From: Roseibium sediminicola
GTDB taxonomy: Bacteria > Pseudomonadota > Alphaproteobacteria > Rhizobiales > Stappiaceae
NCBI RefSeq assembly: GCF_023156505.1
Contig: NZ_JALNMJ010000016.1
Coordinates: forward strand, 1-64,000
Reading direction: 5' to 3'
Length of the DNA stretch: 64,000 bases
Shown here piece by piece: positions 23,979-33,248 of this stretch (within the stretch, counting starts at the first letter, position 1; each line of letters opens with the position of its first letter). Made by a program: the position numbers and the translations under genes. The notes under the pieces are model-generated. The model did no database searches. It saw only the letters and a list, made by a program, of their open reading frames with translations, and was not told where the DNA came from.

Positions 23979-24752
23979 TCAGAACACGCTGTCGTCGGCG
24001 ACCGTGGACCAGCGGCCGGAATTCACGCGCATGAATTTGGTGTCCCGCCTCTTGGTCTGCTCCGCTTCGGAGACATCAAACGAATCTTCCGCGCTTCGCA
24101 AGGCCAGGGCGATGCTGCCGACCTGCTGCGCCTGAACAATGATCTCGGATTGATCGAGGCTGAGTTCCAGCGTTGCGGTCCGTTTGGGCGACAGGTTCTT
24201 GGTCTCCTGCTCGCCGGCCGTCGTGGCGTCGATGGCAAGGACGCGAATGTTCTGCAAGATTGTGTCGCTGACCAGGTTCTTGTCGCTGAACTTTCTTGTC
24301 AGAATCACATCCACCTTGTCGCCCGGGAGGATAAACCCGCCGGCCGACGTTTCCTGCTCCACCCTGACGGCGATCGCACGTTTTCCTTTCGGCAGGATCG
24401 CGGCCATATAGCCTTTGTCCGTCCTGATAAGCCGTTCCGCCCGGATCGGTTCTCCAGAATAAATGCGGTCTCTGGCAATCATGCCGACGAAGTCTTTGCC
24501 GGTGACGGTGGCCCCCTCTCTAGTGATCACACCGTTGGACAGCGGCCCCTCCGGCCAGTCGCGCCAGGTAATGTCGCCCGCCTCAAGCTTCTTGCCGAGA
24601 GGAATATCGTTTACCGCGACCAGGACACTTCTCGTGACCGCCACCGGCTCCGCTTCCGCGACAGGCGCGTTCTGGTTTTCCAAAACAAGACGGTACGCCA
24701 CGAAGCCTGCACCGACCGCAAACAACAGTACCAGTATGCGAAGGATCTTCAT
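23979..24752 (-). CDS. cpaB: Flp pilus assembly protein CpaB (RcpC family)
   Basis: A 257-aa periplasmic, membrane-anchored protein that works with the CpaC secretin in tight-adherence (Flp) pili. One N-terminal membrane segment (ILRILVLLFAVGAGFVAYRL) precedes the SAF domain (VLVAVNDIPLGKKLEAGDI) and the CpaB domain with AIAVRVEQETSAGGFILPGDKVDVIL. The start is ATG at 24752 with TTGGAA upstream; a TTG two codons earlier is possible. It is the last gene of the minus-strand pilus set. Confidence 0.92.
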   Translation of the reverse strand: MKILRILVLLFAVGAGFVAYRLVLENQNAPVAEAEPVAVTRSVLVAVNDIPLGKKLEAGDITWRDWPEGPLSNGVITREGATVTGKDFVGMIARDRIYSGEPIRAERLIRTDKGYMAAILPKGKRAIAVRVEQETSAGGFILPGDKVDVILTRKFSDKNLVSDTILQNIRVLAIDATTAGEQETKNLSPKRTATLELSLDQSEIIVQAQQVGSIALALRSAEDSFDVSEAEQTKRRDTKFMRVNSGRWSTVADDSVF

Positions 24753-24926
24753 TTCCAATTCCAGTGTTGCCAGAGGCCGAATGCCATCTGGAAAAACACT
24801 AGGACAAACGCGTCAAAACTAGGCTTATGGGAAAGGGACAATTTGAATCAATAATTTAGGAAAAATTGCTTCTGTGGTGATTTCAGGCGCTGTTTTGCGC
24901 CAGCGCTCAGGCGAAGGAAAGTTAAT

Positions 24927-25208
24927 TTACTGGGCTGCCGCCGCTTCCGAATTGCCACCGACCACTTCCGGATCGCCCGGCGTCAGATAACGATCCTGGG
25001 CATTGACCGCCGACTTTCCGTCTCGCTCGATATTCGTATCGTAGGCCCGGGGCGGAAACGGCTGGGCGGTGTGAATGGCCATATTGGCCTCCATCGCGTT
25101 GCCGGCACCGAACGTCACCGTGTCGCGATGGCTCATATAGTCCGCGCAACCCGCAAGCAGGACGGCCGGAAGGACAAGGAAGAAGACGTCAGTTCTTCGA
25201 ATAGACAT
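24927..25208 (-). CDS. Small pilus-locus lipoprotein
   Basis: A 93-aa lipoprotein. MSIRRTDVFFLVLPAVLLAGC gives a signal peptide with lipobox LAGC, after which only about 70 polar residues follow (GNAMEANMAIHTAQPFPPRAYDT). The short Asn-rich segment faintly resembles part of CpaD-type lipoproteins, but it is far shorter and I do not assign it. GAGG lies seven bases before the ATG. It overlaps the end of cpaC by 20 bases, so the two are translationally linked. Confidence 0.75.
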   Translation of the reverse strand: MSIRRTDVFFLVLPAVLLAGCADYMSHRDTVTFGAGNAMEANMAIHTAQPFPPRAYDTNIERDGKSAVNAQDRYLTPGDPEVVGGNSEAAAAQ

Positions 25209-26724
25209 AGCCAGCCTCAAGCTCCAGATCGACGATATGTCCATAGGGTCCGATCAGACCCTCGCCCTCGCGGTATTTGCGCAGCATGTCCTTGTCGACC
25301 TCCAGAAGACCAAGCGCAAACATCTCGACGTCGTCGGTGGGCCGTGTCCTGTCCAGTGGAGACGCCAGGTTTTCGCTCGGATTGGCGGGCCGCACGAGGC
25401 GCGGCGTTGCCACGATGACCAGATCCGTTTCCCGTTTCTGGAAACTCGTCGACCTGAAAAGCGTGCCCAGCACGGGAACCTGCCCCAGCCAGGGGACCTG
25501 GTTGATGTCCCGCTGGTCGATGTTGTCTAGAAGACCGGCCATGGAGAAACTCTGGCCATCGCGCAGTTCGATCACCGCCTCCGCGCGCCTGGACCGGAAA
25601 CCCGGATTACCATTGACATTGATCGACCCGTCAATGTCGCTGACTTCGGTCATCACCCGCAGATTGATGCGGCTGTTGTCGAGAACAGTCGGAACAAATT
25701 CCAGCCGCACGCCGAACGGGCGGTAGTCCGTGGATGTCGCAACACCGCCTGCATTCGAGACCGCCGTCTGGATGGGCACCTCGCCACCGACATGAAACCG
25801 GGCGACTTCCCCGCTGATCGTGGTCAGGTTGGGCTGGGCAAGCCGGCGAACGAGCCCCTTGCCTTCCAGCGCATCGATAATGGTATCGATCCGCAAACCG
25901 GCGGTCTCAAGGACCTTTGCGACGAGGGTTCCGAAGGGCAAAGCCCCTTGCTGGGCGATACTGGCCCCCGATCCCAGAACGGAAATCAACCCGCCGGTTT
26001 CGGGATTGACACCGGTCTGAACCCGGGAGCCGACGGTGCTGACGTCGCCATTGTCGGACCGTGCGACCCAGTTCACACCAAGGTCCCGTCCGATCGAGCG
26101 GCTGGCTTCCAGAACCCTGATTTCCAGCGCGACCTGCTGCGGCCCTCGAACGCTGAGCGCATTGATCACCGGAGAGTCCGAAAACTGCTGCGCGACCTCA
26201 AGGACCCGCGTCAATTCGGTGGCATCGTTGACGTTGCCGATCAGCCGGATGCGGTTGCCGACGTTGGAAACCCGGATCTGCGCGGTCGGTGCCACGGCCC
26301 GGACGGCCTGGGCAACATCGCTGAAATTCAGCTGCACGCGCACCTCGATCACACCCAGCAGCGTCTTGCGGTCATTGTAGATCGAAATATTGGTCAGCCC
26401 GGGCGCCTTGCCCTGAATATAGAGTGACTGGCTGGACAGCGGAACGATATCCGCGACTTCCGGATTGCCGACGACAAGGTCAGAAAAAGTGCGGTTGGTC
26501 TTGACGGTCTTGGTCGTACCCGGTGGCATGATCACCTTCGAGACGCCACCGTTGACAAAAAGAGTGACCTCGTCGACCTGGGCCTGCGCCGACGGCATGG
26601 AGCATAAACCGTGCGCGAGCCCCATGATCAGGACGGCACCTGCCAGGATCGACTTGGCTCGCTTGAACCGTATGTTGCTGAGGCTGGTCAATTTTCGCGT
26701 TACGTGGAACCACGTCCCCTTCAA
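25189..26724 (-). CDS. cpaC: Flp pilus outer-membrane secretin CpaC (RcpA family)
   Basis: A 511-aa secretin subunit that forms the outer-membrane pore of a Flp/Tad pilus. A signal peptide ends near PSAQAQ. The pilus N-terminal domain (VNGGVSKVIMPPGTTKTVKT to GLTNISIYND) is followed by a BON-like region and the secretin core with LEIRVLEASRSIGRDLG, VPVLGTLFRSTSFQKRETDL and TPRLVRP. The start is uncertain: the frame opens with TTG and there is no ATG before the signal peptide, although AAGGGG lies just inside the frame. Confidence 0.92.
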   Translation of the reverse strand: MKGTWFHVTRKLTSLSNIRFKRAKSILAGAVLIMGLAHGLCSMPSAQAQVDEVTLFVNGGVSKVIMPPGTTKTVKTNRTFSDLVVGNPEVADIVPLSSQSLYIQGKAPGLTNISIYNDRKTLLGVIEVRVQLNFSDVAQAVRAVAPTAQIRVSNVGNRIRLIGNVNDATELTRVLEVAQQFSDSPVINALSVRGPQQVALEIRVLEASRSIGRDLGVNWVARSDNGDVSTVGSRVQTGVNPETGGLISVLGSGASIAQQGALPFGTLVAKVLETAGLRIDTIIDALEGKGLVRRLAQPNLTTISGEVARFHVGGEVPIQTAVSNAGGVATSTDYRPFGVRLEFVPTVLDNSRINLRVMTEVSDIDGSINVNGNPGFRSRRAEAVIELRDGQSFSMAGLLDNIDQRDINQVPWLGQVPVLGTLFRSTSFQKRETDLVIVATPRLVRPANPSENLASPLDRTRPTDDVEMFALGLLEVDKDMLRKYREGEGLIGPYGHIVDLELEAGYVYSKN

Positions 26725-26916
26725 GGTTTGTTTGTTTTCTGCGTCAGGTCAGGGACGCCTCTGCCGACTCGTTATTGTCCATTTTGAATTGATGACGATT
26801 AACACCAGGTGAAACGACAACGAAGACATTGATTTTAAAAGCTTTTCACATCATCACGCCGCGGAATTGCTTCACCCTGAGACCGGAAAACGGCAGTCCG
26901 CCGAAAGTCCGCTACG

Positions 26917-27555
26917 TCACCTCCTCATTTCATACCGGACTTTCCCGTCCTCGGTGGTGACCCGCCTGAAAAGGGAAGCTTCTCCCTGCGACGGATCGGC
27001 TCCAGAGTAAGTGCGCGCGAAAGACGGGGGCTTCGCGGACTGGCTCGGAACAAACCCTCGCGTAGTCTGCCCGGACAATTCGGGTGCCAGCAAAAGCTCG
27101 GCCGTCGCTGTTCCGAAATACGCCCCGTCGTTGCGGACCATGGTGGCAATGCGCTCAACCGCCGCTGCCGGATCCCTACGCCCCTTGGTGACAAGACTGA
27201 TATCGGACTGAATGACACCCATGCGCCGATCGACTTTTGAAAGACGGTGCTGAATGCCGTTGTTCATTGTGTCCACGCCGGCCAGGATCCGCTTTTCGAA
27301 CTGCTGCAGTTCCGCAAGCTCCCGTCTGACCGTGTTGAGGTCTGAATTGATCGACCAGGAAAGGATCAGACCTGCAAACAGCAACAGGGCAAGCGCAATG
27401 GAGACGACGTTCAGAACGATCAGAACGCGGATGTTCTTTTGAGCTGATTTCTCGTGGTCTCCAGAAGACCCGGCCAAGGGCAGAGACCGGGCCCAACCGG
27501 GCAAGCCGAGCTGCTTGATGGCCGTGTAGTCGGGGGTGATCTCACTGTGTTTCAT
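26917..27555 (-). CDS. Single-span membrane protein with coiled coil, unknown
   Basis: A 212-aa protein with a cytoplasmic N terminus, one membrane helix (about residues 43-67, VLIVLNVVSIALALLLFAGL) and a following heptad-like region (LNTVRRELAELQQFEKRI to HRLSKVDRRMG). The C-terminal part is predicted periplasmic. I recognise no family. The ATG follows the tadD-like stop directly (TGAATG), so the two are translated together. The position before cpaC suggests an inner-membrane pilus or secretion partner. A 192-base gene-free spacer separates it from cpaC. Confidence 0.75.
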   Translation of the reverse strand: MKHSEITPDYTAIKQLGLPGWARSLPLAGSSGDHEKSAQKNIRVLIVLNVVSIALALLLFAGLILSWSINSDLNTVRRELAELQQFEKRILAGVDTMNNGIQHRLSKVDRRMGVIQSDISLVTKGRRDPAAAVERIATMVRNDGAYFGTATAELLLAPELSGQTTRGFVPSQSAKPPSFARTYSGADPSQGEASLFRRVTTEDGKVRYEMRR

Positions 27556-28068
27556 TCATCCCCGCTTCGCAAAGGACACACTGTTCCCGAGCAGCTGCAA
27601 GTTGTTGACTGTGGTCGGATTTTTCGGGTCGATTTCGTAGGCCTTCAAAAAATACCGGCGCGCTGCCATGAGATTGCCGCGCAGCAGGTAGGAATAGCCG
27701 ACATTGTTCAGGTATTCCGGACGGCCGGGGATCATTCCCGCCAGAACCCTGTAGCCCTGGTCAGCACTGTCGAAGCGACCGACCATATCCGCGGAGGCCG
27801 CATATCCGATCCAGGCCACCGGATCCTTGGGATACACTTCGACCGCCTTCTTGTAGATCGAATAGGCCTTGCCGTAGTTCTTCGCCTTGAACTGGACCTG
27901 TCCCTGCTTCAGAAGCTCGTCATCCCTGTAATAGGCAACGTTGGACAGGTCATCGTTTGTGAAGGACTTGTCGCCGTAGGTCGAAAGGTCTGCCAGGCTG
28001 CCCGACTGACAGCCGCTCAAACTGACAAGCAGGACTGCAATGACCGGGAACCTGTGACTGACCCACAT
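27556..28068 (-). CDS. TadD-like TPR lipoprotein
   Basis: A 170-aa lipoprotein. The signal peptide ends in lipobox LSGC (residues 17-20), followed by tetratricopeptide repeats (GQVQFKAKNYGKAYSIYKKA, WIGYAASADMVGRFDSA, LNNVGYSYLLRGNLMAARRY). TadD is the TPR pilotin-like protein of Flp pilus systems and helps secretin assembly. As the first gene of the tadD-membrane protein-cpaC-lipoprotein-cpaB set, that role is likely. AAGG precedes the ATG. Confidence 0.82.
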   Translation of the reverse strand: MWVSHRFPVIAVLLVSLSGCQSGSLADLSTYGDKSFTNDDLSNVAYYRDDELLKQGQVQFKAKNYGKAYSIYKKAVEVYPKDPVAWIGYAASADMVGRFDSADQGYRVLAGMIPGRPEYLNNVGYSYLLRGNLMAARRYFLKAYEIDPKNPTTVNNLQLLGNSVSFAKRG

Positions 28069-28513
28069 TTACTCTTACCTTCGCCAACCATTCATCACAC
28101 GAATGGACACGGACACTCAGCAGATTTTACAGTAATCGAAATCTACTCAACAGCAATTAACAACTCTCGATCAAAACAATTAAATATTTGCAAAATATAT
28201 TTATGCGGAAATTTACGAATAAACACTCCGTTATAATGACAATATCGACTCCTTCACTACCGCTTGCCGCATTCAACTTCAAATTGCCCTTGCGAAAACC
28301 ACCCCTTGCCGGGTTTTCCTATGCCAGGCGCCAATCCTTCGATCCCAAGCAGCAATTGGAATGGCCTGATGTCGCGACCAGAGGAGGTCCCGGCTCAGCC
28401 CGGTTTTCGGGCGCCTCGCGCATCCTTGGCTCCACCGCTCAATTCCAATTGACGCACCCGTAAATCAGGCGTAGCGAAGAAGCCTACGTGCTTTCCCGAA
28501 TAGGAAAACTGAC
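28069..28513. other. AT-rich promoter region and long-arm inverted repeat upstream of the pilus genes
   Basis: The part nearest tadD (28080-28260) is notably AT-rich against the surrounding GC-rich DNA and probably holds the minus-strand promoter. Farther away CAATTGGAAT (28353-28362) and ATTCCAATTG (28442-28451) form perfect 10-base inverted arms 79 bases apart. No gene is visible. Confidence 0.45.
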
Positions 28514-28774
28514 ATGCCTGAGCTGAAGCAACTGACGGCGCATATGAATGCTGCTAGATCCAGGGTGGGCAAAGCCATGTGGTACATGGTGCTGTCGCAG
28601 ACTGTCGTGGACATGCTCGCCCAGAACAAGGTGATCACGCGGGCCGCGCTTCTGGACCAGCTGAAGGCCAATGCCGGGTTCGAAGGCAACAGCGACAATC
28701 TGAAAGAAGCCTATCAGCAGGCGGCGCACCTGATCGAGGTCGGGACGGAAACGCCGGTGGAGCCCGCGGCCTGA
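28514..28774 (+). CDS. Small conserved-looking cytoplasmic protein, unknown
   Basis: An 86-aa protein beginning MPELKQLTAHMNAARSRVGK, mostly helical by composition, without a signal peptide or membrane segment. AGGA lies eight bases before the ATG. The segment VVDMLAQNKVITRAALLDQL looks like a helical, possibly DNA- or protein-binding module. I do not recognise it. It is a single gene convergent with the small secreted protein gene. Confidence 0.6.
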   Translation: MPELKQLTAHMNAARSRVGKAMWYMVLSQTVVDMLAQNKVITRAALLDQLKANAGFEGNSDNLKEAYQQAAHLIEVGTETPVEPAA

Positions 28775-28810
28775 AGCCCGTTACGGCGGTTCAGGTCCGT
28801 TTCCTTTCCC

Positions 28811-29089
28811 CTATTCGACGCCGCCCATGGCCTTTGCCTGATCGATCAGCTCCTGGCATTTTGCCTCATTACCGGCCTTGCGCTCCTTGTTGGCCTCTTC
28901 CAGAAGTGCGCGCATGCGTTCGGCAACCGTGATGTCGATGCCCTCACGCTCGCTGTGATCGACCGCGTATTCCACCTTGTCGATATCCTTGCTACACTCG
29001 GCTCCGGCGGCGGTGGGGGCCGCCACCATGATCAGGGCGGTCAGGGCCGCTCCTGCATACCAATTCCTTGGAAAAGATATCTTGCGCAT
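28811..29089 (-). CDS. Small secreted helical protein downstream of cyoD
   Basis: A 92-aa protein starting MRKISFPRN, with AAGGAG eight bases upstream; a GTG nine bases earlier opens the frame. A signal peptide (to about AAGAEC) precedes a charged helical domain with two cysteines (ECSKDIDKVEYAV and AKCQELIDQA) that could form one disulfide. It lies 50 bases after cyoD on the same strand and may be the last gene of the operon. Function unknown. Confidence 0.65.
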   Translation of the reverse strand: MRKISFPRNWYAGAALTALIMVAAPTAAGAECSKDIDKVEYAVDHSEREGIDITVAERMRALLEEANKERKAGNEAKCQELIDQAKAMGGVE

Positions 29090-29139
29090 CTGCCGCACTC
29101 CTTGTGGCTGCGTATTCCCCGTTCCCGGACGTTCACCCG

Positions 29140-29445
29140 CTACATCATCCGCTGATGCAGGTCGCTCATGATCCAGAGGCTGCCGCCGACCATGATGACG
29201 ATCAGCACAGCGGCAAAGGCCAGGAAGAAGACGTTTTCCGCTGGCGTCGATTTCAGATCGAGATGCAGGAAGAACACCAGGTGCACCAGCACCTGAAGCA
29301 GGGCACCGGCCGCAATCACGACATAGGCCTGGGGGCCGGTCAGAAGCCCGCCCCAGACAACGGCGAAGGGAATGGCGGTCAGGATCACCGCCAGAACAAA
29401 GCCGATCAGGTAGCGGGCAACAGGACGGTCAGCGAGGCGGTACAT
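29140..29445 (-). CDS. cyoD: Cytochrome bo ubiquinol oxidase subunit IV
   Basis: A 101-aa small subunit with three predicted membrane helices, including the family segment LQVLVHLVFFLHLDLKSTPA. It supports assembly of the bo3 terminal oxidase in the inner membrane. It starts nine bases after the cyoC stop. Confidence 0.95.
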   Translation of the reverse strand: MYRLADRPVARYLIGFVLAVILTAIPFAVVWGGLLTGPQAYVVIAAGALLQVLVHLVFFLHLDLKSTPAENVFFLAFAAVLIVIMVGGSLWIMSDLHQRMM

Positions 29446-29454
29446 CAGCGTCTC

Positions 29455-30048
29455 CTACATCACACCGGGCAGATAGACGACCGAGAAGATCCCGATCCAG
29501 ACGATGTCGAGAAAGTGCCAGAAAAGCCCGAGCCGGAAGACCCTGGAGCGCACCGGCTGGGTCAGCCCCTTCACCAGGATCTGACCGATCATCACGATGA
29601 TGCCGAGACAGCCGAAGGCGACATGCAGCCCATGGGTTCCGACCAGCGTGAAAAAGGCCGACGAGAACCCGCTGACCTCGGGACCGGCGCCGGCCGCGAT
29701 CATGCCCTGGAACTCGATCAGCTCCATCGCCAGGAAGCCGAGCCCAAGCAGCAGCGTCACGATAAGCCACTGCACTTCGCGCATCTTGTGGCCGGCCCTC
29801 TGGGCGATCGAGGCAAAGCCGAAGGTCAGGCTGGAAATCAGCAGGAGCGCCGTTTCGCCGGCGGTATGGCCGAGATCGAACAGTTCCTTGGAGCTCGGTC
29901 CGGAGGCGAAATTCCGCGACAGGACCACATAGGTGGCGAACAGAAGCGCGAAGATGATCGCGTCGGTCATCAGGTAGATCCAGAAACCGAATTCACGGGC
30001 CTCCAGCGAGACCTTCTCTTCTTCTTCGAGGATGGTTGCGTCGGACAT
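29455..30048 (-). CDS. cyoC: Cytochrome bo ubiquinol oxidase subunit III
   Basis: A 197-aa heme-copper oxidase subunit III with five membrane helices. Typical motifs are FGFWIYLMTDAIIFALLFA near the N terminus and FFTLVGTHGLHVAFGCLG. It contributes to stability of the ubiquinol-oxidising proton pump. It lies 14 bases after cyoB. Confidence 0.96.
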   Translation of the reverse strand: MSDATILEEEEKVSLEAREFGFWIYLMTDAIIFALLFATYVVLSRNFASGPSSKELFDLGHTAGETALLLISSLTFGFASIAQRAGHKMREVQWLIVTLLLGLGFLAMELIEFQGMIAAGAGPEVSGFSSAFFTLVGTHGLHVAFGCLGIIVMIGQILVKGLTQPVRSRVFRLGLFWHFLDIVWIGIFSVVYLPGVM

Positions 30049-30062
30049 CTAGGCGCTCCTCC

Positions 30063-32099
30063 TCAAACCGTTCCTGGCAGCGGCGCGCCGGAAGCGGCCC
30101 CGCGTGGCGCAAAATCGCGCATGTCATGCAAGTCCGCCGGCGTGATCTGTGCCAGCCGCTCGCGCTCGATCTTCGCGACTTCGGCCGCCGGCAGCACGTA
30201 CTCGGAATTGTCGTCCGAGGCACGAATGCCGACGCAGATCAGCGACAGCACGAAGGAGAGCGCCACCAGCCACCAGATGTACCAGACAAAGGCAAAGCCG
30301 AGCACGAAGGCGAGACCGCCGAGCACCGGGCCGATCCAGGTGTTTTTCGGCATGACGATGTCTTCGTATTGCTGCGGCTGGTAGGCCTCGCCGAGGATCT
30401 TCATCTCGTGGAAGGCGTCAAGGCCATTGACCACCGGCAGCACGGCGAAATTATAGGGCGCGGGCGGCGAGGAGGTTGCCCATTCCAGCGTGCGCCCGTT
30501 CCAGGGATCGCCGGTGATGTCGCGCGAAGATCCCCATTGCCGCGCCGACACCCACAGCTGGATGGCGATGCAGGCAATGCCGATCAGCACACAGACGGCA
30601 CCGAGCGCGGCCACAATCAGATAGGGCTGCCAGTTGGGGTCGGCGTAATGCTCCATTCGCCGGCTCATGCCCATGAAACCGAGCACGTAGAGCGGCATGA
30701 AGGCGAGATAGAAACCGATGATCCAGAACCAGAAAGAACGGATGCCCCATTTGGCGTCGAGCTTGAAGCCGAAGGCCTTGGGGAACCAGTAGTTCAGCCC
30801 GGCGAAATAGCCGAACAGCGCGCCCGGGATCAGCATGTTGTGGAAATGGGCCACCAGGAAGGTGGAATTGTGCATCAGGTAATCTGCCGGAGGCAGCGCC
30901 AGCAGAACGCCGGTGACCCCACCGATGACAAAGGTCACCATGAAGCCGATGGTGAACACCATTGAGGGGTGAAACTCGATCCGGCCCTTATACATGGTGA
31001 ACAGCCAGTCGAAGATCTTCACCCCTGTCGGTACGGCGATGATCATGGTGGCGATGCCGAAGACCGCGTTCACATTGGCCGAGGAGCCCATGGTGAAGAA
31101 GTGGTGCAGCCAGACGGTGAAGGACAGGATCGCGATGCAGGCGGTGGCATAGACCAGCGAGGTGTAGCCGAAGAGACGCTTGCGCGAGAAGGTGGCGACC
31201 ACTTCGGAGAAGATGCCGAAGGCTGGAAGGATCAGAATATAGACTTCCGGATGCCCCCAGATCCAGAGCAGGTTGGCATACATCATCATGTTGCCGCCGT
31301 CGCCATTGGTGAAGAAATGGAAACCAAGCGTGCGGTCAAGGGTGAGCTGGGCGGCGACCACCGTCAGCGCCGGGAAGGCGAAGGCGATCAGGATGGAGAT
31401 GCACAGCGTCGTCCAGGTAAACATCGGCATGCGCATGAATGTCATGCCCGGGCAGCGGTTCTTGACGATCGTGACGATGAAATTGATCCCCGACAGGGTT
31501 GAGCCGACCCCGGAGACGATCAGCGCCCAGAGCCAGTAGTCCACGCCGACGCCGGGGCTGTATTCGATGCCTGAATAAGGCGGATAGCCCGTCCAGCCGG
31601 CCTGGGAGAACTTGCCGACCACCAGCGAGACCAGCACCAGTCCGGCTCCTGCCGCCGTCATCCACAAGCTGACGGAGTTCAGGAACGGGAAAGCGACGTC
31701 GCGCGCGCCGATCTGCTGCGGCACGATGATGTTGATCAAGCCGGTCAGGAAGGGCATCGCCACGAAGAAGATCATGATCGTGCCGTGGGAGGAGAAGATC
31801 TGCTCGAAATGTTCCGGTGGCAGATAGCCTTCCGAATTGAGCGAAACGGCCTGCTGGGCGCGCATCATGATGGCATCGACAAAACCGCGCACCAGCATCA
31901 CCAGAGCCAGCACCACATACATGATGCCGATCTTCTTGTGATCGACGCTGGTCAGCCAGTCGGTCCACAGCACCTTCCAGGCGCGCAGGTAGGTGATCAG
32001 CAAAAAGACGACAATGCCGCCACCGACCGTTACACCCGCGCCGCCCATGGCGACCCAGGAATAGAACGGCAGGGCATCGATGGTCAGACGTCCCAGCAT
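30063..32099 (-). CDS. cyoB: Cytochrome bo ubiquinol oxidase subunit I
   Basis: The 678-aa catalytic subunit reduces O2 to water at the heme o3/CuB centre and pumps protons. Key motifs are [14 protein letters not shown], the heme-ligand stretch [16 protein letters not shown], the CuB/cross-linked segment [17 protein letters not shown], the double His [10 protein letters not shown] and HFHNMLIPG. Length and sequence follow E. coli CyoB closely. The start codon directly follows the cyoA stop. Confidence 0.98.
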   Translation of the reverse strand: MLGRLTIDALPFYSWVAMGGAGVTVGGGIVVFLLITYLRAWKVLWTDWLTSVDHKKIGIMYVVLALVMLVRGFVDAIMMRAQQAVSLNSEGYLPPEHFEQIFSSHGTIMIFFVAMPFLTGLINIIVPQQIGARDVAFPFLNSVSLWMTAAGAGLVLVSLVVGKFSQAGWTGYPPYSGIEYSPGVGVDYWLWALIVSGVGSTLSGINFIVTIVKNRCPGMTFMRMPMFTWTTLCISILIAFAFPALTVVAAQLTLDRTLGFHFFTNGDGGNMMMYANLLWIWGHPEVYILILPAFGIFSEVVATFSRKRLFGYTSLVYATACIAILSFTVWLHHFFTMGSSANVNAVFGIATMIIAVPTGVKIFDWLFTMYKGRIEFHPSMVFTIGFMVTFVIGGVTGVLLALPPADYLMHNSTFLVAHFHNMLIPGALFGYFAGLNYWFPKAFGFKLDAKWGIRSFWFWIIGFYLAFMPLYVLGFMGMSRRMEHYADPNWQPYLIVAALGAVCVLIGIACIAIQLWVSARQWGSSRDITGDPWNGRTLEWATSSPPAPYNFAVLPVVNGLDAFHEMKILGEAYQPQQYEDIVMPKNTWIGPVLGGLAFVLGFAFVWYIWWLVALSFVLSLICVGIRASDDNSEYVLPAAEVAKIERERLAQITPADLHDMRDFAPRGAASGAPLPGTV

Positions 32100-33023
32100 T
32101 TATGAAGCCCCCTCGCCTGTGTCTTCCGCAGCCTGATGCTGCGGCGTGCCGGCCGGCGCGTATTTTTTCAGGATCGTCATGAAGAGGTCCGGCTCGAACG
32201 ATCCATAATGGGTCACCGGATTGGCGACGCTCTTCTTGTGCAGCTCTGCGTAGGCCGCCGCATCGAGCGCGGTGCCGGACCCGGAAACCTTGTCCTGCCA
32301 GGCCTTGAAATCCGCCTCGTTCAAGGCATGGGCCTTGAAATGCTGGTCGGAAAAGCCGTCTCCGGAATACATGGTGTTGCGGCCCATGAAGACGCCCGGG
32401 CCATCTGCAATCAGATTGAGCTCGGACCGCATGCCGGCCATCGCGTAGATCTGTCCGCCGAGAGCCGGGATCATCAGCGAGTTCATCACCGTATCGGACG
32501 TGATCTCGATGGACAGTGGCCGGTCCGCCGGAAAGGCCAGCTCATTGACGCTGGCCGTACCGAGTTCGGGATAGAGGAACAGCCACTTCCAGTCGAGTGC
32601 GACGGCCTGGACCTTGAATTCAGGCTTGTCGGAAGCCAGTGCCTTATAGGGGTCGAGCCGGTGCGTCGACTCCCAGACCAGCGTGCCGATGACAATCACG
32701 ATCGCGGCGGGAACCAGCCAGACAACCGCCTCGATGGCGTTGGAGCCGTCCCAGTCGGGCGCATGGTCCGCGCCGTTGTCCCGGCGGTAGCGCCAGGCGA
32801 ACAGCAATGTCAGCAGAATGGCCGGAATGGCCACGATCATCATCAGCCAGAAGGCGGTGAAAAGCAGGTCCCGCTCGGCGAGCGCAATCGGCCCCTTGGG
32901 ATGCAGCACCGGCGCGTCTGAGAGCGCGCAGCCCGACAAAGCTATTCCGGTGAACAAAAGCAGGGACACCGGCGCCGCCTTGGCGATCCGTCGAAAACAC
33001 GATCCGGCAATCACGTCAAACAT
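32100..33023 (-). CDS. cyoA: Cytochrome bo ubiquinol oxidase subunit II
   Basis: A 307-aa lipoprotein subunit II with lipobox LSGC near residue 33, two membrane helices, and a periplasmic cupredoxin domain (VQAVALDWKWLFLYPELG). The CuA ligands of cytochrome c oxidases are absent, as expected for a quinol oxidase. AAGGAGGAG precedes the ATG. It is the first gene of cyoABCD. No cyoE (heme o synthase) lies in the window. Confidence 0.97.
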   Translation of the reverse strand: MFDVIAGSCFRRIAKAAPVSLLLFTGIALSGCALSDAPVLHPKGPIALAERDLLFTAFWLMMIVAIPAILLTLLFAWRYRRDNGADHAPDWDGSNAIEAVVWLVPAAIVIVIGTLVWESTHRLDPYKALASDKPEFKVQAVALDWKWLFLYPELGTASVNELAFPADRPLSIEITSDTVMNSLMIPALGGQIYAMAGMRSELNLIADGPGVFMGRNTMYSGDGFSDQHFKAHALNEADFKAWQDKVSGSGTALDAAAYAELHKKSVANPVTHYGSFEPDLFMTILKKYAPAGTPQHQAAEDTGEGAS

Positions 33024-33061
33024 GGCTCCTCCTTTTCAAGGGACAGAGGCAGTCATGGATC

Positions 33062-33096
33062 GAACCCAACAGCCATCAAACTATGTCGTTGGGTTC
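33062..33096. promoter_or_regulatory. Inverted repeat upstream of cyoA
   Basis: GAACCCAAC (33062-33070) and GTTGGGTTC (33088-33096) form perfect 9-base arms around 17 bases, 39 to 73 bases before the cyoA start. It may be an operator for oxygen- or respiration-linked control of cyo, or a transcript hairpin. No known consensus is matched with confidence. Confidence 0.4.
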
Positions 33097-33248
33097 ACTG
33101 GCAATTCGGTGACGGCGCCTGGCGCCGCCGGTATCGGTGAAATGTCTTGTGAGGAAGCCTAGCCGAGCACGCGCGCCTTTGAAAGGCCGCAATTCAGAGT
33201 TTTCCCAAACTGGCGAAATTCCGCGATTTCCGGAGCCGTCTCAGGCCC

